64,000 nucleotides of DNA from Rhodococcus coprophilus NBRC 100603 (GTDB lineage: Bacteria > Actinomycetota > Actinomycetes > Mycobacteriales > Mycobacteriaceae): NCBI RefSeq assembly GCF_001895045.1, contig NZ_BDAM01000010.1:369297-433296 (forward strand). The letters run 5' to 3'. This document shows, piece by piece, positions 35,501-45,114 of the stretch. The position numbers were made by a program, and so were the translations under genes. Position 1 is the first letter of the stretch, and the number at the start of each line of letters is the position of its first letter. Below the pieces are notes generated by a model. It saw only the letters and a list, made by a program, of their open reading frames with translations, searched no databases and was not told where the DNA came from.

Positions 35501-36435
35501 TGGCCGCTCACCCCCACACCTCACCGATCGAGGAGGCCCGCGTCGACGGCGCGGGAGGCGTCTCACCCGTCTCTCGCGTCGTCGATGTCGAGGGCATCCC
35601 GATGTCCGGTCTGCTCGCCGAAGCCGACGCGCCGCGCGCCGTGATCGTCGCGCTGCACGGTGGAGCCGCCAAATCTGTGTACTGGGATTGCCCCGGTCAT
35701 CCCGAACTGTCGCTGATGCGCCAGGCGATGGCGCAGGGTTTCACGGTGCTGGCGCTGGACCGTCCCGGCTACGGCTCGTCCCGCCCGCATCGGGAGGACA
35801 TGACCGAACCCGCCCGTCGCGTCGAGCTTGCCTACGCGGCCACCGATGCGATCCTCGGCTCCGGATCGCGCGGCGCCGGAGTATTCCTGTGGGGGCACTC
35901 GGTCGGCAGTGAGTTGACGATGCGGATGGCGGTCGACAACCGCAACGGCGACATCCTCGGTCTCGAACTCTCGGGCACCGGACGCGAGCATCACGCGCTC
36001 GCGGCCGACATCTTCGGCGGAAAAGATAGGTACGCGAACGCCCGCGGGGTCGGCGAGCTTCTGTGGACCCCCGAGGATATCTACCCGGAAGACATGCTCG
36101 GCGGCGCAAAGATCGCATCGTCCACTCCGGCATACGAGGGCGTCGTGACGGCGTCCTGGCCCCAGGAGAATTTCCCCGCGCTCGCCGCGGAGGTTCGGGT
36201 ACCGGTGCACTTCACTGCGGCCGAGCACGAAAAGGTCTGGCGCAACGACCCGTCCGCTCTCGACGACGTTGCTGCGATGTTCACGGAGGCACCCCGCGTA
36301 CAGGTACAGGTGGAGCCGTCGGGTGGGCACAACCTGAGCATCGGTTACGCCGCACCCGCCTACCACCGTCGCGTGATCTCGTTCCTCGAGGAGTGCATCG
36401 AGTACCGCACCCGGCCCGCGGATTTCAGGTTATGA
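35500..36435 (+). CDS. Alpha/beta-hydrolase
   Basis: 311-residue alpha/beta-hydrolase. The oxyanion region is ALHGGAAKS, the nucleophile elbow is WGHSVG (GxSxG with Ser), and the C-terminal catalytic His is in SGGHNLS. ATG 35500 overlaps the stop of the DUF35-thiolase fusion. It may hydrolyse an ester, lactone or C-C bond formed in the pathway; which one is not evident. Confidence 0.9.
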   Translation: MAAHPHTSPIEEARVDGAGGVSPVSRVVDVEGIPMSGLLAEADAPRAVIVALHGGAAKSVYWDCPGHPELSLMRQAMAQGFTVLALDRPGYGSSRPHREDMTEPARRVELAYAATDAILGSGSRGAGVFLWGHSVGSELTMRMAVDNRNGDILGLELSGTGREHHALAADIFGGKDRYANARGVGELLWTPEDIYPEDMLGGAKIASSTPAYEGVVTASWPQENFPALAAEVRVPVHFTAAEHEKVWRNDPSALDDVAAMFTEAPRVQVQVEPSGGHNLSIGYAAPAYHRRVISFLEECIEYRTRPADFRL

Positions 36436-36463
36436 CCACCACGAACGGTAAGGAGGTTCGGTG

Positions 36464-37282
36464 ATGCGCGTCGGATTCATCGGGCTCGGAAGTCAGGGCG
36501 GGCCGATGGCCCGCCGTATCGTCGAAGCGGGATACGAGACCACGCTGTGGGCTCGCCGGCCCGCGTCGCTCGAACCGTATGCCGATACCGCTGCCAACTA
36601 CGCGGAGTCGCCCGCGAAGCTCGCCGCCGCGAGCGACCTGGTGTGCCTGTGCGTCGTCGGGGACGACGACGTCCGGCAGGTGATCGCCGGTGAGAACGGA
36701 CTCCTCGAGGGGCTGCGCGAAGGCGCAATCATCGCGATCCACAGCACGATTCACCCGGATACCTGCCGCGAACTCGCCGAACTCGCCGCGCCGCGGGGTG
36801 TCTCGATCATCGACGCGCCGGTCAGTGGTGGCGGGATGGGCGCAGCCGCGGGAACTCTGCTCGTCATGGTCGGAGGCGACACCGACATCGTCGAGAAGTG
36901 CCGCCCGGTGTTCTCGACCTACGGCAACCCGGTCGTCCACCTCGGAGAACTGGGCGCAGGCCAGGTCACCAAGCTGCTCAACAACCTGCTCTTCACCGCG
37001 AACCTGTCCGCCGCAGCGAGCACCCTCGAACTCGGCGCGGCGCTCGGTATCGACTCGGCACGTCTGGGTGAGGTCGTCGCCAACGGCACCGCGAACAGCT
37101 TCGCCCTCGGACGGGTGGTGTCGGCCGGTGGAACTCTCGACCGGATCGCGCAGCACGCGGGTGAGCTTCTGCGGAAGGACGTGCGGCACATCGCCGAGAT
37201 CGCCGAGACAGCCGGCGTGACCCCCGGCGCCGCACTGACCGCGGCCGACGCGACACTCGAGATGATGGAGTACCCACGGTGA
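36464..37282 (+). CDS. 3-hydroxyisobutyrate-dehydrogenase-like NAD(P) oxidoreductase (copy 1)
   Basis: 272-residue beta-hydroxyacid dehydrogenase: GLGSQGGPMA (dinucleotide motif), DAPVSGGGMGA (substrate motif) and GAGQVTKLLNN with the catalytic Lys. AAGGAGG at 36450-36456 favours ATG 36464 over GTG 36461. Its stop overlaps the GTG of a second paralogue (37279). It should oxidise a 3-hydroxy acid or reduce a semialdehyde. Confidence 0.92.
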   Translation: MRVGFIGLGSQGGPMARRIVEAGYETTLWARRPASLEPYADTAANYAESPAKLAAASDLVCLCVVGDDDVRQVIAGENGLLEGLREGAIIAIHSTIHPDTCRELAELAAPRGVSIIDAPVSGGGMGAAAGTLLVMVGGDTDIVEKCRPVFSTYGNPVVHLGELGAGQVTKLLNNLLFTANLSAAASTLELGAALGIDSARLGEVVANGTANSFALGRVVSAGGTLDRIAQHAGELLRKDVRHIAEIAETAGVTPGAALTAADATLEMMEYPR

Positions 37283-38073
37283 GCGCAGTACATTACGTCG
37301 GAGCCGGACGCATGGGGTTGCCCATGGTCGGTCGTCTCGTCTCGGACGGTCACGACGTGCATGCGCTGGCACGGAACGACGAGACCCGATCTGCCGTCGA
37401 GTCGGCCGGAGCGCACCCGGTGTCGGACATCGCAGGCATCGGTGAGGGCGCCGACATCGTCGCGGTGTGTGTGTTCACCGACGCCCAGGTTCGGCAGGTG
37501 TGCCTCGAAGACGGAGTGCTCGCCCGTATGCCGCGGGGTTCCGTTCTCGTCGTCCACACGACGATCAGCCCGCGTTCGATCGAGACGTTGACGGCAGAGG
37601 CCGAACCGTTCGGGATCTCGGTGGTCGACGCTGCGGTCAGCGGCGGACCACACGACATCGCGGCCGGTGCGCTCACACTCTTCGTCGGTGGCCCGGACGA
37701 CGCGGTAGCCGCTGTGACGCCGGTGCTGAAGAGCTACGGCGACCCGGTGATCCACGTCGGCGAAAGCGGCAGCGGACAGCGGGTCAAACTGGTCAACAAC
37801 GCTCTGTTCGCGGCCGAGATCGGCTTGATGGCGGAAGCGGCGGAACTCGGACGCCGCCTCGGCCTCGACGAGAAAGCGCTCTTCGAGGCGCTTCCTCATG
37901 CGAGTTCGTCGTGCAAGGTGATGGGTAACATCGCGATGCGCGGCTCGGTTGCCGAGTTCCGCAGCGCCGTGGGCGAGTTCCTCTCGAAAGACGTTGCAGT
38001 CGTGCGTGCTACGGTCGCCGAACTGGGCGCCGACCTCGGCGTGCTCGACATCGCGATCGACGCGCGGCGATAG
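37279..38073 (+). CDS. 3-hydroxyisobutyrate-dehydrogenase-like NAD(P) oxidoreductase (copy 2)
   Basis: 264-residue paralogue of the preceding gene: YVGAGRMGLPM, DAAVSGGPHDIAAG and GSGQRVKLVNN with the catalytic Lys. It starts at a GTG overlapping the upstream stop. The two copies are clearly diverged rather than recent duplicates, so they may act on different stereoisomers or form a heteromer. Last gene of the rightward operon, followed by a strong hairpin. Confidence 0.9.
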   Translation: MSAVHYVGAGRMGLPMVGRLVSDGHDVHALARNDETRSAVESAGAHPVSDIAGIGEGADIVAVCVFTDAQVRQVCLEDGVLARMPRGSVLVVHTTISPRSIETLTAEAEPFGISVVDAAVSGGPHDIAAGALTLFVGGPDDAVAAVTPVLKSYGDPVIHVGESGSGQRVKLVNNALFAAEIGLMAEAAELGRRLGLDEKALFEALPHASSSCKVMGNIAMRGSVAEFRSAVGEFLSKDVAVVRATVAELGADLGVLDIAIDARR

Positions 38074-38090
38074 AAGCACTTCATACGGGT

Positions 38091-38125
38091 ACCGGGGCGG
38101 CGCACACTATGTGCGCCGCCCCGGT
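38091..38125. terminator. 16-bp-stem bidirectional terminator hairpin
   Basis: ACCGGGGCGGCGCACA (38091-38106) pairs perfectly with TGTGCGCCGCCCCGGT (38110-38125) over a 3-nt loop. It lies between the convergent stops of the second dehydrogenase (38073) and the CoA ligase (38144), and should stop both transcripts. Confidence 0.75.
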
Positions 38126-38143
38126 GTCTCGGCCGGGCCGCCG

Positions 38144-39707
38144 TCAGACGAGGCGGGATTCGCGTCCGGCCCAGTACCCGTCGCGGAGCCGGCGCTTGTA
38201 CAGCTTCCCGTTGGGATCGCGAGGCAGTGAGGCGACGAAGTCGACGGTGCGGGGGACACTTGAAGGCGGCGAGTTCCGTTCGGCAGAACTCGATCAGCTC
38301 AGCCTCGAGTTCAGAACTCGCCGCGTCGGGCTCGGTCAGTTGCACAACGGCTTTGACGGCTTCTCCCATTTCGTCGTCCGGGACGCCGATCACGGCGGCA
38401 TCGACAACTGCGGGATGACCGATCAGGAGGTTCTCTGTCTCCTGCGGATAGATGTTCACACCTCCGGAAATGATCATGAATGCCTTCCGGTCGGTGAGGT
38501 AGAGGTATCCCTCCTCGTCGAGATACCCCATATCTCCCAGGGTCCGCCACCCCTTGTCGTTGGTGATCGACGCGGTCTTCTCCGGATCGTTGTGGTATTC
38601 GAAGGCGCGGCCGCCGGCGAAGTACACCACGCCCACCTCCCCCGGCGGCAGTTCTTCTCCGTTCTCCCCCACGATGTGGCACTCCTGCATCGGCCTACCC
38701 ACCGAACCGCGGTGCGACAACCACTCTTCGGGGGAAATCGCCGAGGCGCCGACATCTTCTGTGCCGGAGTAGTACTCATGAATGATCGGCCCCCACCAAT
38801 CCATCATCTGCTGTTTGACCGCGACGGGGCAGGGCGCTGCTCCGTGCACGACCTCCCGGAGACTCGACATGTCGTATCGTTCACGCACGTCTTTCGGCAA
38901 CTTGAGCATGCGGACGAACATCGTGGGCACGAACTGCGCGTCCGTTACCTTGTACCGCTCGATCAGCTCGAGACACCTGCGTGCGTCGAAGCTCTCCATC
39001 ACCACGACGGTGCCCCCAAGTCGGTGCCAGGACATCGAGAAGACCAGCGGGGAAGCATGATACAGCGGAGCGGGTGACAGATAGACGACGTCCTCGCGCC
39101 AACCGTTGCGCACCAGTCCACGAGCGATGAGGACAGGCGCACACGCCGGATCACCGAAGAAGGTACCGGGCCACGGTTTACGCACACCTTTCGGAAAGCC
39201 GGTGGTTCCACCGGAGTACAGCATTTCCCGGCCCTCCACCTCGTCGTCCAGCGGATCCGCTGATTCGCTCCGGAGCACGTCGCCGTACTTCTCGAACCCG
39301 GGAAGTGAACCGGTCGCCGACACCCGCACCGAGATCCCGGCTAGGTCGAGGCTTTCGACCACCTCCGACATTTCCTCACTGCTGACGAGCGCGACGGCAC
39401 CGCAGTCACGGAGCACGTGCTGGACTTCACCCGTTTTGAAGTGCCGGTTGATCGCCGTGTAGTAGAGGCCGGACCGTTGTGCGGCCCAGCAGATCTCGAG
39501 GAACGGCCGGTTGTTCTCCATGAGGATCGCGATATGGTCCCCGGCGCGGAGTCCACGGGACCGCAACGCCCTCGCGAACCTGATCGAACGCTCTTCGAGT
39601 TGCGCGTAGGTCACCGTCTCACCGGTCGACGCCATCACGATCGCGGGCCGGTCGGGCGCGAGTCGCGCATATGTGCCCGGTATCAACAGTTCCTGCGTTT
39701 CGGTCAT
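38144..39707 (-). pseudogene. AMP-dependent acyl-CoA ligase, frameshifted near the C-terminus
   Basis: Adenylate-forming ligase that is intact to EFCRTELAAFKCP, with P-loop LYSGGTTGFPKG, HEYYSGTED and LTDRKAFMI. A run of five G (38251-38255, plus strand) then shifts the frame. With four G the frame would read KCPRTVDFVASLPRD, then PNGKLYKRRLRDGYWAG, and stop at 38144. That restores the catalytic Lys motif and a normal 520-residue length; 1564 bases is 3x521+1. As written, translation runs on into unrelated residues. Either a sequencing error in a homopolymer or a real, recent inactivation. ATG 39707 has AGGGTGGGA upstream. Divergent from the orphan receptor. Confidence 0.85.
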
Positions 39708-39746
39708 GTATCCCACCCTTGTCGATCAGACGGCTCAATCGCACTT

Positions 39747-39783
39747 CGAAATGATATTCCCTGCAGAATAGAACCGAATTCTT
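39747..39783. promoter_or_regulatory. Paired degenerate operator between ligase and orphan receptor
   Basis: CGAAATGATATTCCC (39747-39761, 8 of 12 consensus bases) and TAGAACCGAATTCTT (39769-39783, 9 of 12) are spaced 22 bp, the same arrangement as at 12.4 and 29.45 kb. They lie between the divergent ligase and substrate-binding protein genes. Weaker than the other copies, and supported mainly by the spacing. Confidence 0.35.
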
Positions 39784-39816
39784 TACCAGGGAAGCTTCGT
39801 TCTGTAGGTTTTCGAC

Positions 39817-41406
39817 ATGACCATTCGACACCGGCGTTTCACGGTCTTCGTGCTTGCAATGCTGTGCTCGACAGTTCTCGTCGTGAGTGGCTGCAGCGCT
39901 CCCGAGACTCGCGGCACCGACGACCGCACGGCGAACACGGAACCGACTCTCGGCGGTTCGATGCAAGCGATTCAGGGTGGTGAGCCACGCAGCCTGGACC
40001 CTGCCACCATGGTGAATGCATGGATGGCGCAGAGCCTCGTAGGCAACGCGCTCTACGGAACGCTTATGACAAACGACGTCGAGACCTTCGAGGTCGGACA
40101 CGCCCTGGCGACGAGCTTCGTCAGCGAGGACGGCGGCGCAACGTTCACCTTGACTCTTCGCCCGGATCTTGCGTTCACCGACGGAACACTCCTCGATGCC
40201 GCAGCTGTCAAACACAACTGGGACCGCCTGCGCGATCCGAAGGTCGGGTCACCATCTCTCACCCAAGCTGCGCAGGTCGCCTCGACCGAAGTTGTCGATC
40301 CGCTCACTCTCCGAGTCGTCATGGCCGCACCGAACCCGCACTTCGCTCAATCGTTGGTCACAAGCGGAATGAACTGGATCGCGTCACCGGATGCTCTCCA
40401 GAAGGGCCAGAGCGAGTTCGACAAGAATCCGATCGGTGCCGGACCGTTCAGACTTGCGTCCTGGAGCCGGCAGAACCGTATCGAACTCACCCGGAACCCC
40501 GACTATTGGGATCACCCCAAGCCATATCTCGATGCGCTGACCATCCGAACCGTCCCCGACACCAATCAGCGTCTCAACGCGATCACGACCGGCAGTGCCG
40601 ACCTTGCGATGGAGGCCAGCTGGTTCACCCTGTCGAAAGCAGAAGCTGCCGGATATCCGACCTATACCGTCCCCACCGGCGGTGGCCAATTCCTCGCATT
40701 CAACACGCGGAAAGCACCGTTCGATGACGTGCGTGCCCGACGTGCGGTATCGCTCGCACTCGATCTCGAGGCGATAGACGCCGCTGTTTACAACAGCACG
40801 GGATCGATTCCCGAAACACTGTTTCCGGAGGTCTCCCCTTTCCATAAGGACATGGCCCTCCACGAGAAGGACCGTGATGCCGCCAAGCAGTTGTTCGACG
40901 AGTTGGCTGCTGAGGGAAATCCGGTCGACTTCACGTTCCTCGCGTACTCTTCCATCGAGAACAAGGCGGTCGCAGAAGCCGTCCAGGCGCAGCTGAGCAC
41001 TTTCGAGAATGTCACCGCCAGGATCGAGATCGTCGAATTCGTGGCCGGTGTGCCACGCCTTGCAGCCGGTGATTTCGATATGGCTATTCTGTCGGCAACA
41101 ATCTTGGACCCGGATGCATCGCTGTGGAGCGTCTTTCACTCTGATTCGCGCGGAAACTACACCGGAATCGACGATGAAGAACTCGACCAAGCCCTCGACG
41201 TCGGACGTGTAGCCAAGTCGACGGAAGAACGAGTGGCGGCCTACGAGGTAGTGCAGCAACGCCTGGCCGATCTGGACCCGGCAGTCTGGTACGTCCGATC
41301 GGCACCATCCGTAGTCACGGGAAAGGACACGTTTGGCGTGGCGACATACGGCATGGGATCCGTTTTGCCTGAAGAACTATGGACAACCGAGCAGGAGAGC
41401 AAGTAA
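39817..41406 (+). CDS. Orphan ABC substrate-binding lipoprotein, family 5
   Basis: 529-residue receptor with a lipoprotein signal and lipobox VSGC. It shares with the receptor at 20.6 kb the segments GEPRSLDPA, the KHNWDRLRDP/KYNWDRLKDP pair, FDKNPIGAGPF/FDQNPVGAGPF and APFDDVRARRAVSLA, so they are clear paralogues. No permease or ATPase is next to it. It may dock onto the importer encoded at 17-24 kb and widen its substrate range. An SDR starts right after its stop. Confidence 0.93.
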   Translation: MTIRHRRFTVFVLAMLCSTVLVVSGCSAPETRGTDDRTANTEPTLGGSMQAIQGGEPRSLDPATMVNAWMAQSLVGNALYGTLMTNDVETFEVGHALATSFVSEDGGATFTLTLRPDLAFTDGTLLDAAAVKHNWDRLRDPKVGSPSLTQAAQVASTEVVDPLTLRVVMAAPNPHFAQSLVTSGMNWIASPDALQKGQSEFDKNPIGAGPFRLASWSRQNRIELTRNPDYWDHPKPYLDALTIRTVPDTNQRLNAITTGSADLAMEASWFTLSKAEAAGYPTYTVPTGGGQFLAFNTRKAPFDDVRARRAVSLALDLEAIDAAVYNSTGSIPETLFPEVSPFHKDMALHEKDRDAAKQLFDELAAEGNPVDFTFLAYSSIENKAVAEAVQAQLSTFENVTARIEIVEFVAGVPRLAAGDFDMAILSATILDPDASLWSVFHSDSRGNYTGIDDEELDQALDVGRVAKSTEERVAAYEVVQQRLADLDPAVWYVRSAPSVVTGKDTFGVATYGMGSVLPEELWTTEQESK

Positions 41407-42168
41407 ATGGACGGGTTGAAGGACAAGGTCGTACTCGTGGCAGGCGCCGCGACCGGACTCGGCGCCGACTCCGCGCGCCGACTCGCCAGAGAAGGTGCCC
41501 GAGTTGTTCTGGGGGATCTGAACTTCGAGGGTGCTCAGCGGACGGCCGGCAGCATCACCGAACTCGGTGGTGACGCACTGGCCGTGCAGTTCGACATCTC
41601 CGACGACGATTCGGTTCGGGGCCTTCTCGCGGCGACCACGAAAGCATTCGGCGGGCTCGACGCGGTCCACATCAACGCCGGCGACATGTCCGCCGTCAGC
41701 AAGGATTCCGATGTAGTGGACATCGATCTGGAGGTGTGGGACCGCACCGTCGCCGTCAATCTGCGTGGCCACATGCTGGTGACCCGCCATTCCGTGCCGC
41801 TCCTGCTCGAGCGCGGCGGTGGCGTCATCGTCTACACGTCCTCGATCGCCTCGTTCACCGGCGACCCGCAACGCCCGGCGTATTCCGCCACGAAAGCGGG
41901 AATCAATGCTCTTGCACGCCACGTCGCGTCACGCTGGGGACGCGAGGGCATCCGCGCCAACGCAATAACCCCGGGTCTGATCCTGACCGACGAGATCCGG
42001 GAGGGCGCGCCGCCCGAACTCCTCGCCGGAATGCTGGCGCGCACGCGCAGCACGAGGCTCGGAGAAGCCGCCGACGTGTCGAGCATGGTCGCGTACCTGA
42101 TGTCCGGCGACGGATCGTGGATCAACGGCCAAGTGGTCAACGTGGACGGCGGAACCGTCCTGCGCTGA
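41407..42168 (+). CDS. Short-chain dehydrogenase/reductase
   Basis: 253-residue classical SDR: AGAATGLGADSA cofactor motif, INAG, the Ser in YTSSIASFTG, YSATK catalytic pair and a C-terminal NGQVVNVDGG. ATG directly follows the receptor's TAA stop, so the two are coupled. Alcohol/ketone interconversion with NAD(P); substrate unknown. Confidence 0.92.
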   Translation: MDGLKDKVVLVAGAATGLGADSARRLAREGARVVLGDLNFEGAQRTAGSITELGGDALAVQFDISDDDSVRGLLAATTKAFGGLDAVHINAGDMSAVSKDSDVVDIDLEVWDRTVAVNLRGHMLVTRHSVPLLLERGGGVIVYTSSIASFTGDPQRPAYSATKAGINALARHVASRWGREGIRANAITPGLILTDEIREGAPPELLAGMLARTRSTRLGEAADVSSMVAYLMSGDGSWINGQVVNVDGGTVLR

Positions 42169-42189
42169 CCACCCGGCCGGCCGTCGTGC

Positions 42190-43131
42190 CTACCTCTGGT
42201 CGACGACAGCGGTGGTCTCGAGCGACACCGCATGCGTCTGTTCGAGGTAGCGCACCACGGCGGTCTGGTCCACGCCCGGTTCGAGGGCGTCGACCGCCGC
42301 GTTCCACACACGTCCGACGGTCTCGCCCAGCACCGGTGCGAGCCCCTGATCGTGTGCAAGATCGAGCGCGATGCCCACGTCCTTGCGCATCAACGACGCA
42401 GCGAATCCGGAATCGAATGTGCGCGACAGCACGAACTTCTCGTACTTCGTCTCGGTGGCCTGATTTCGGCCACTGCCCGCGTTGAGCACTGCGAGAAGCG
42501 TTTCCGGCGCTATGCCGAACTTGGTTCCGACGAGCAGCGCCTCCGCGGCGACCAGCATGTTGTTCGCGGCCAGCAAGTTGTTGAGAGCCTTGGCCGCGTG
42601 CCCCGAGCCCACCGCCCCGACGTGGATGATCTCCTGTCCGGTCTCCTGCAACAACGACCGCACCCTGTCGACGATTTCGGTGTCGCCGCCGACCATGACG
42701 GCTAGCGCTGCCTGCTCGGCTTTCGCGACTCCACCGCTCACCGGTGCATCGACGACGAAGATCCCCTTTTCCGAGGCGATCTCGGCGAGCCGCTGTGTGC
42801 GGGTCGGCACGCTCGACCCCATGTCGATCAGAACCGTGCCGGGACGGAGATGCGCGAGCAATCCGTCGTCGCCCAGCACCACGGCGTCGACGATGTCGCT
42901 GGTCGGCAGCACCAGCACCACGACGTCGCACTCGGCGAAGTCTGCGAAACCGGAGGCACCGATCACGCCTGGATGCTCGTCGACGAAGCGTTGCTGCGCA
43001 TCGGCGTCGGCGTCGCGCACCACCATGGTCCGGTCGTGGCGTGCGAAGTTCCGGGCGATCGGGCGACCCATCGCCCCGAGCCCGACGTGGCCGAGGCGGC
43101 CGGCCTGCGTCGAATCAGCTGTGGCACTCAT
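42190..43131 (-). CDS. 3-hydroxyisobutyrate-dehydrogenase-like NAD(P) oxidoreductase (copy 3)
   Basis: 313-residue beta-hydroxyacid dehydrogenase with VGLGAMGRPIA, DAPVSGGVAKAE and GSGHAAKALNN (catalytic Lys). Its ATG overlaps the stop of the CMD-family gene (43128-43131). Last gene of the LuxE/LuxC operon. It is longer than the tandem pair at 36-38 kb and belongs to a more typical HIBADH branch. Confidence 0.92.
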   Translation of the reverse strand: MSATADSTQAGRLGHVGLGAMGRPIARNFARHDRTMVVRDADADAQQRFVDEHPGVIGASGFADFAECDVVVLVLPTSDIVDAVVLGDDGLLAHLRPGTVLIDMGSSVPTRTQRLAEIASEKGIFVVDAPVSGGVAKAEQAALAVMVGGDTEIVDRVRSLLQETGQEIIHVGAVGSGHAAKALNNLLAANNMLVAAEALLVGTKFGIAPETLLAVLNAGSGRNQATETKYEKFVLSRTFDSGFAASLMRKDVGIALDLAHDQGLAPVLGETVGRVWNAAVDALEPGVDQTAVVRYLEQTHAVSLETTAVVDQR

Positions 43132-43601
43132 GCCTGCGCCTCCTCGCTGTCTGCTGTCTCCGTCTCAGAGGAGTCGAGAGGGCCCAGTTGTTCCACCAGA
43201 GTCGCCTGCACGACCCGCATCGCCGCCAGTCCCGCCGGTGCGCCGACATAGGCGGTGGCGTGCACGACCGCCTCGGATATTTCTCTGCGGGTCAGTCCGT
43301 TCCGGAGCGCCGCGCGCACATGGGTCGCAAGTTCGGTGTGCTGGCCAAGCGCGATGAGCAGTGAGACGGTGACGAGTGAGCGGTCTCGTCGCCCGAGTCC
43401 GTCCCGCGTCCACACGCCGCCCCACACGAACTCGCTGACGTAGCCCTGAAGGGCTTCGCCGTCGGTACCCGCATTGCGGCTCAGCGCGGCGTCGACGTAC
43501 TCGTCACCCAGGACTCCCCTGCGTGCGGTGAGACCGGCGTTGTAGACCGTGTCGTGTGCGGCAGCGACGTCGCTCTGCACTGCCATGACGTCTCGAGACA
43601 T
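43128..43601 (-). CDS. Carboxymuconolactone decarboxylase-family protein
   Basis: 157-residue helical protein. GVWTRDGLGRRDRSLVTVSLLIALGQHTELATHVRAAL (quoted in parts: GRRDRSLVTV, HTELATHVRAAL) and GLTRREISEAVVHATAYVGAP are the hallmarks of PcaC/CMD proteins. There is no CxxC, so it is not an AhpD-type peroxidase. Possible lactone decarboxylation or an unknown CoA-pathway role. ATG 43601 has AAGGGATC upstream. A second family member is at 63.5 kb. Confidence 0.88.
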   Translation of the reverse strand: MSRDVMAVQSDVAAAHDTVYNAGLTARRGVLGDEYVDAALSRNAGTDGEALQGYVSEFVWGGVWTRDGLGRRDRSLVTVSLLIALGQHTELATHVRAALRNGLTRREISEAVVHATAYVGAPAGLAAMRVVQATLVEQLGPLDSSETETADSEEAQA

Positions 43602-43627
43602 CGATGATCCCTTCGTGGCCGGTCGCT

Positions 43628-45064
43628 TCAGAGCCGAGCCGAATCGAGTTTGACGGTAACGCATTTGATCTGACCGTAATGGTGTAGCGCCTCCACACCC
43701 TTTTCCCGGCCGTAGCCACTGTTCTTCCATCCCCCGAAGGGTGTCTGGACCGATCCCGTCGACCACGTGTTGACGAAGACCTGACCGGTGCGCAGGCGAC
43801 CGCTCACCGTGAGTCCACGGGATATGTCCCTGGTCCACACCCCTGCCACCAGCCCGTAGTCGGAGTCGTTGGCGATGGCGACCGCGTCGGCTTCGGTGTC
43901 GAAGGGGATGACGACGAGCACCGGGCCGAAGATCTCTTCCCGGGCGATGCGCATCGCGTTGTCGACGCCGCTGTACACGGTGGGATCGATGTAGAACCCG
44001 CCCGATTCCGCGGCGAAGTCCGATACCGTCCCGCCGGTTTCGACACGCGCACCTTCGGATTCGGCGATCTTGAAGTATTCCTGCACCTTCCGGAACTGCT
44101 CACGCGTGACCAGCGGACCCATATCGTGCCCGACGCGGATACGGGCGACGGCGTCCACGAGACGGCTCACCACCTCGTCGTGCACGTCCCGTTGCACGAG
44201 GAGCCTGGTGCCGGCGGAACAGACCTGCCCCGCGTTGGCGGTGAACCCCTGCACCGCGCCCGCGATCGCAGCATCGAGGTCGGCGTCGGAGAACACGATG
44301 TTCGCGGACTTCCCGCCGAGTTCGAGCGTGACCGGGATGACCCGGTCGGCCGCGATACCGGCGATCACCTGGCCGGTGGGCACCGAACCGGTGAACGCGA
44401 CCTTCGCGATGTCTCGGTGATGTACGACTGCGGCTCCGGCTTCCGCTCCTGTTCCCAGCACGACGGTGAACGCGCCCGCAGGAAAGCCCACCTCCGTGGC
44501 GAGCTGCGCAAGTCGCACGCTGGAGGCCGAGGTGTTCTCGGAAGGCTTGAGAACCACGGTGTTTCCCGCAGCGAGGGCGGGTGCGCAGGCACGCGCCGAC
44601 TGGTTGAGCGGAAGGTTCCACGGCGTGATCACCCCGATGACACCGAACGGCTCCCGAATGGTGAAGACGTGCTGGTCGGGTGCGACGTCGAGGGTCTCCC
44701 CTGCGGGCATGCCCACGAGTCCGCCGTAGAACTCGAAGTAGGTCGCAGAGTTCTCGACCTCAGCCAGAGCGACCTGCTCGGGTTTACCGGTTTCGCTGCT
44801 CTCGAGGGCGGCGAGAGTCGTCGCGTCCGCTCGCATCGCGCGGGCGAGTTCGACGAGCAGCCTGCCGCGGCCGAGTGCCGGAACGGCAAGCCAATTCGCG
44901 GTCGCCTGCACAGCGGCGTGCACCGCCGCGTCAACGTCTGCGACACCGCCGCGGGCGACCCGCCGAACGGTACGGCCGGTCGCAGGGTCGGTGACCGGGA
45001 GGTACTCGCCTCCGGCGGGGGTCACCGGCACGCCACCGATCCAATGGTCGAGCGTCTCCATCAT
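43628..45064 (-). CDS. NAD(P)-dependent aldehyde dehydrogenase
   Basis: 478-residue ALDH. VTPWNLPLNQ-type cofactor region (ITPWNLP), FTGSVPTG loop, catalytic Glu in LELGGKSANIVF, nucleophile Cys in NAGQVCSAGTRLLV, and EEIFGPVLVVI. ATG 45064 has GGGAAGG upstream; the open frame continues far upstream through the aldo/keto reductase, but that extension is not coding. It lies in the same transcript as the LuxC-like reductase, so the operon encodes enzymes for both directions of acid/aldehyde conversion. Confidence 0.93.
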   Translation of the reverse strand: MMETLDHWIGGVPVTPAGGEYLPVTDPATGRTVRRVARGGVADVDAAVHAAVQATANWLAVPALGRGRLLVELARAMRADATTLAALESSETGKPEQVALAEVENSATYFEFYGGLVGMPAGETLDVAPDQHVFTIREPFGVIGVITPWNLPLNQSARACAPALAAGNTVVLKPSENTSASSVRLAQLATEVGFPAGAFTVVLGTGAEAGAAVVHHRDIAKVAFTGSVPTGQVIAGIAADRVIPVTLELGGKSANIVFSDADLDAAIAGAVQGFTANAGQVCSAGTRLLVQRDVHDEVVSRLVDAVARIRVGHDMGPLVTREQFRKVQEYFKIAESEGARVETGGTVSDFAAESGGFYIDPTVYSGVDNAMRIAREEIFGPVLVVIPFDTEADAVAIANDSDYGLVAGVWTRDISRGLTVSGRLRTGQVFVNTWSTGSVQTPFGGWKNSGYGREKGVEALHHYGQIKCVTVKLDSARL

Positions 45065-45114
45065 GTTGCCTTCCCGAAATGGTCGAAGAGCACGCAGGTG
45101 CTCGTGTGCCGCGG

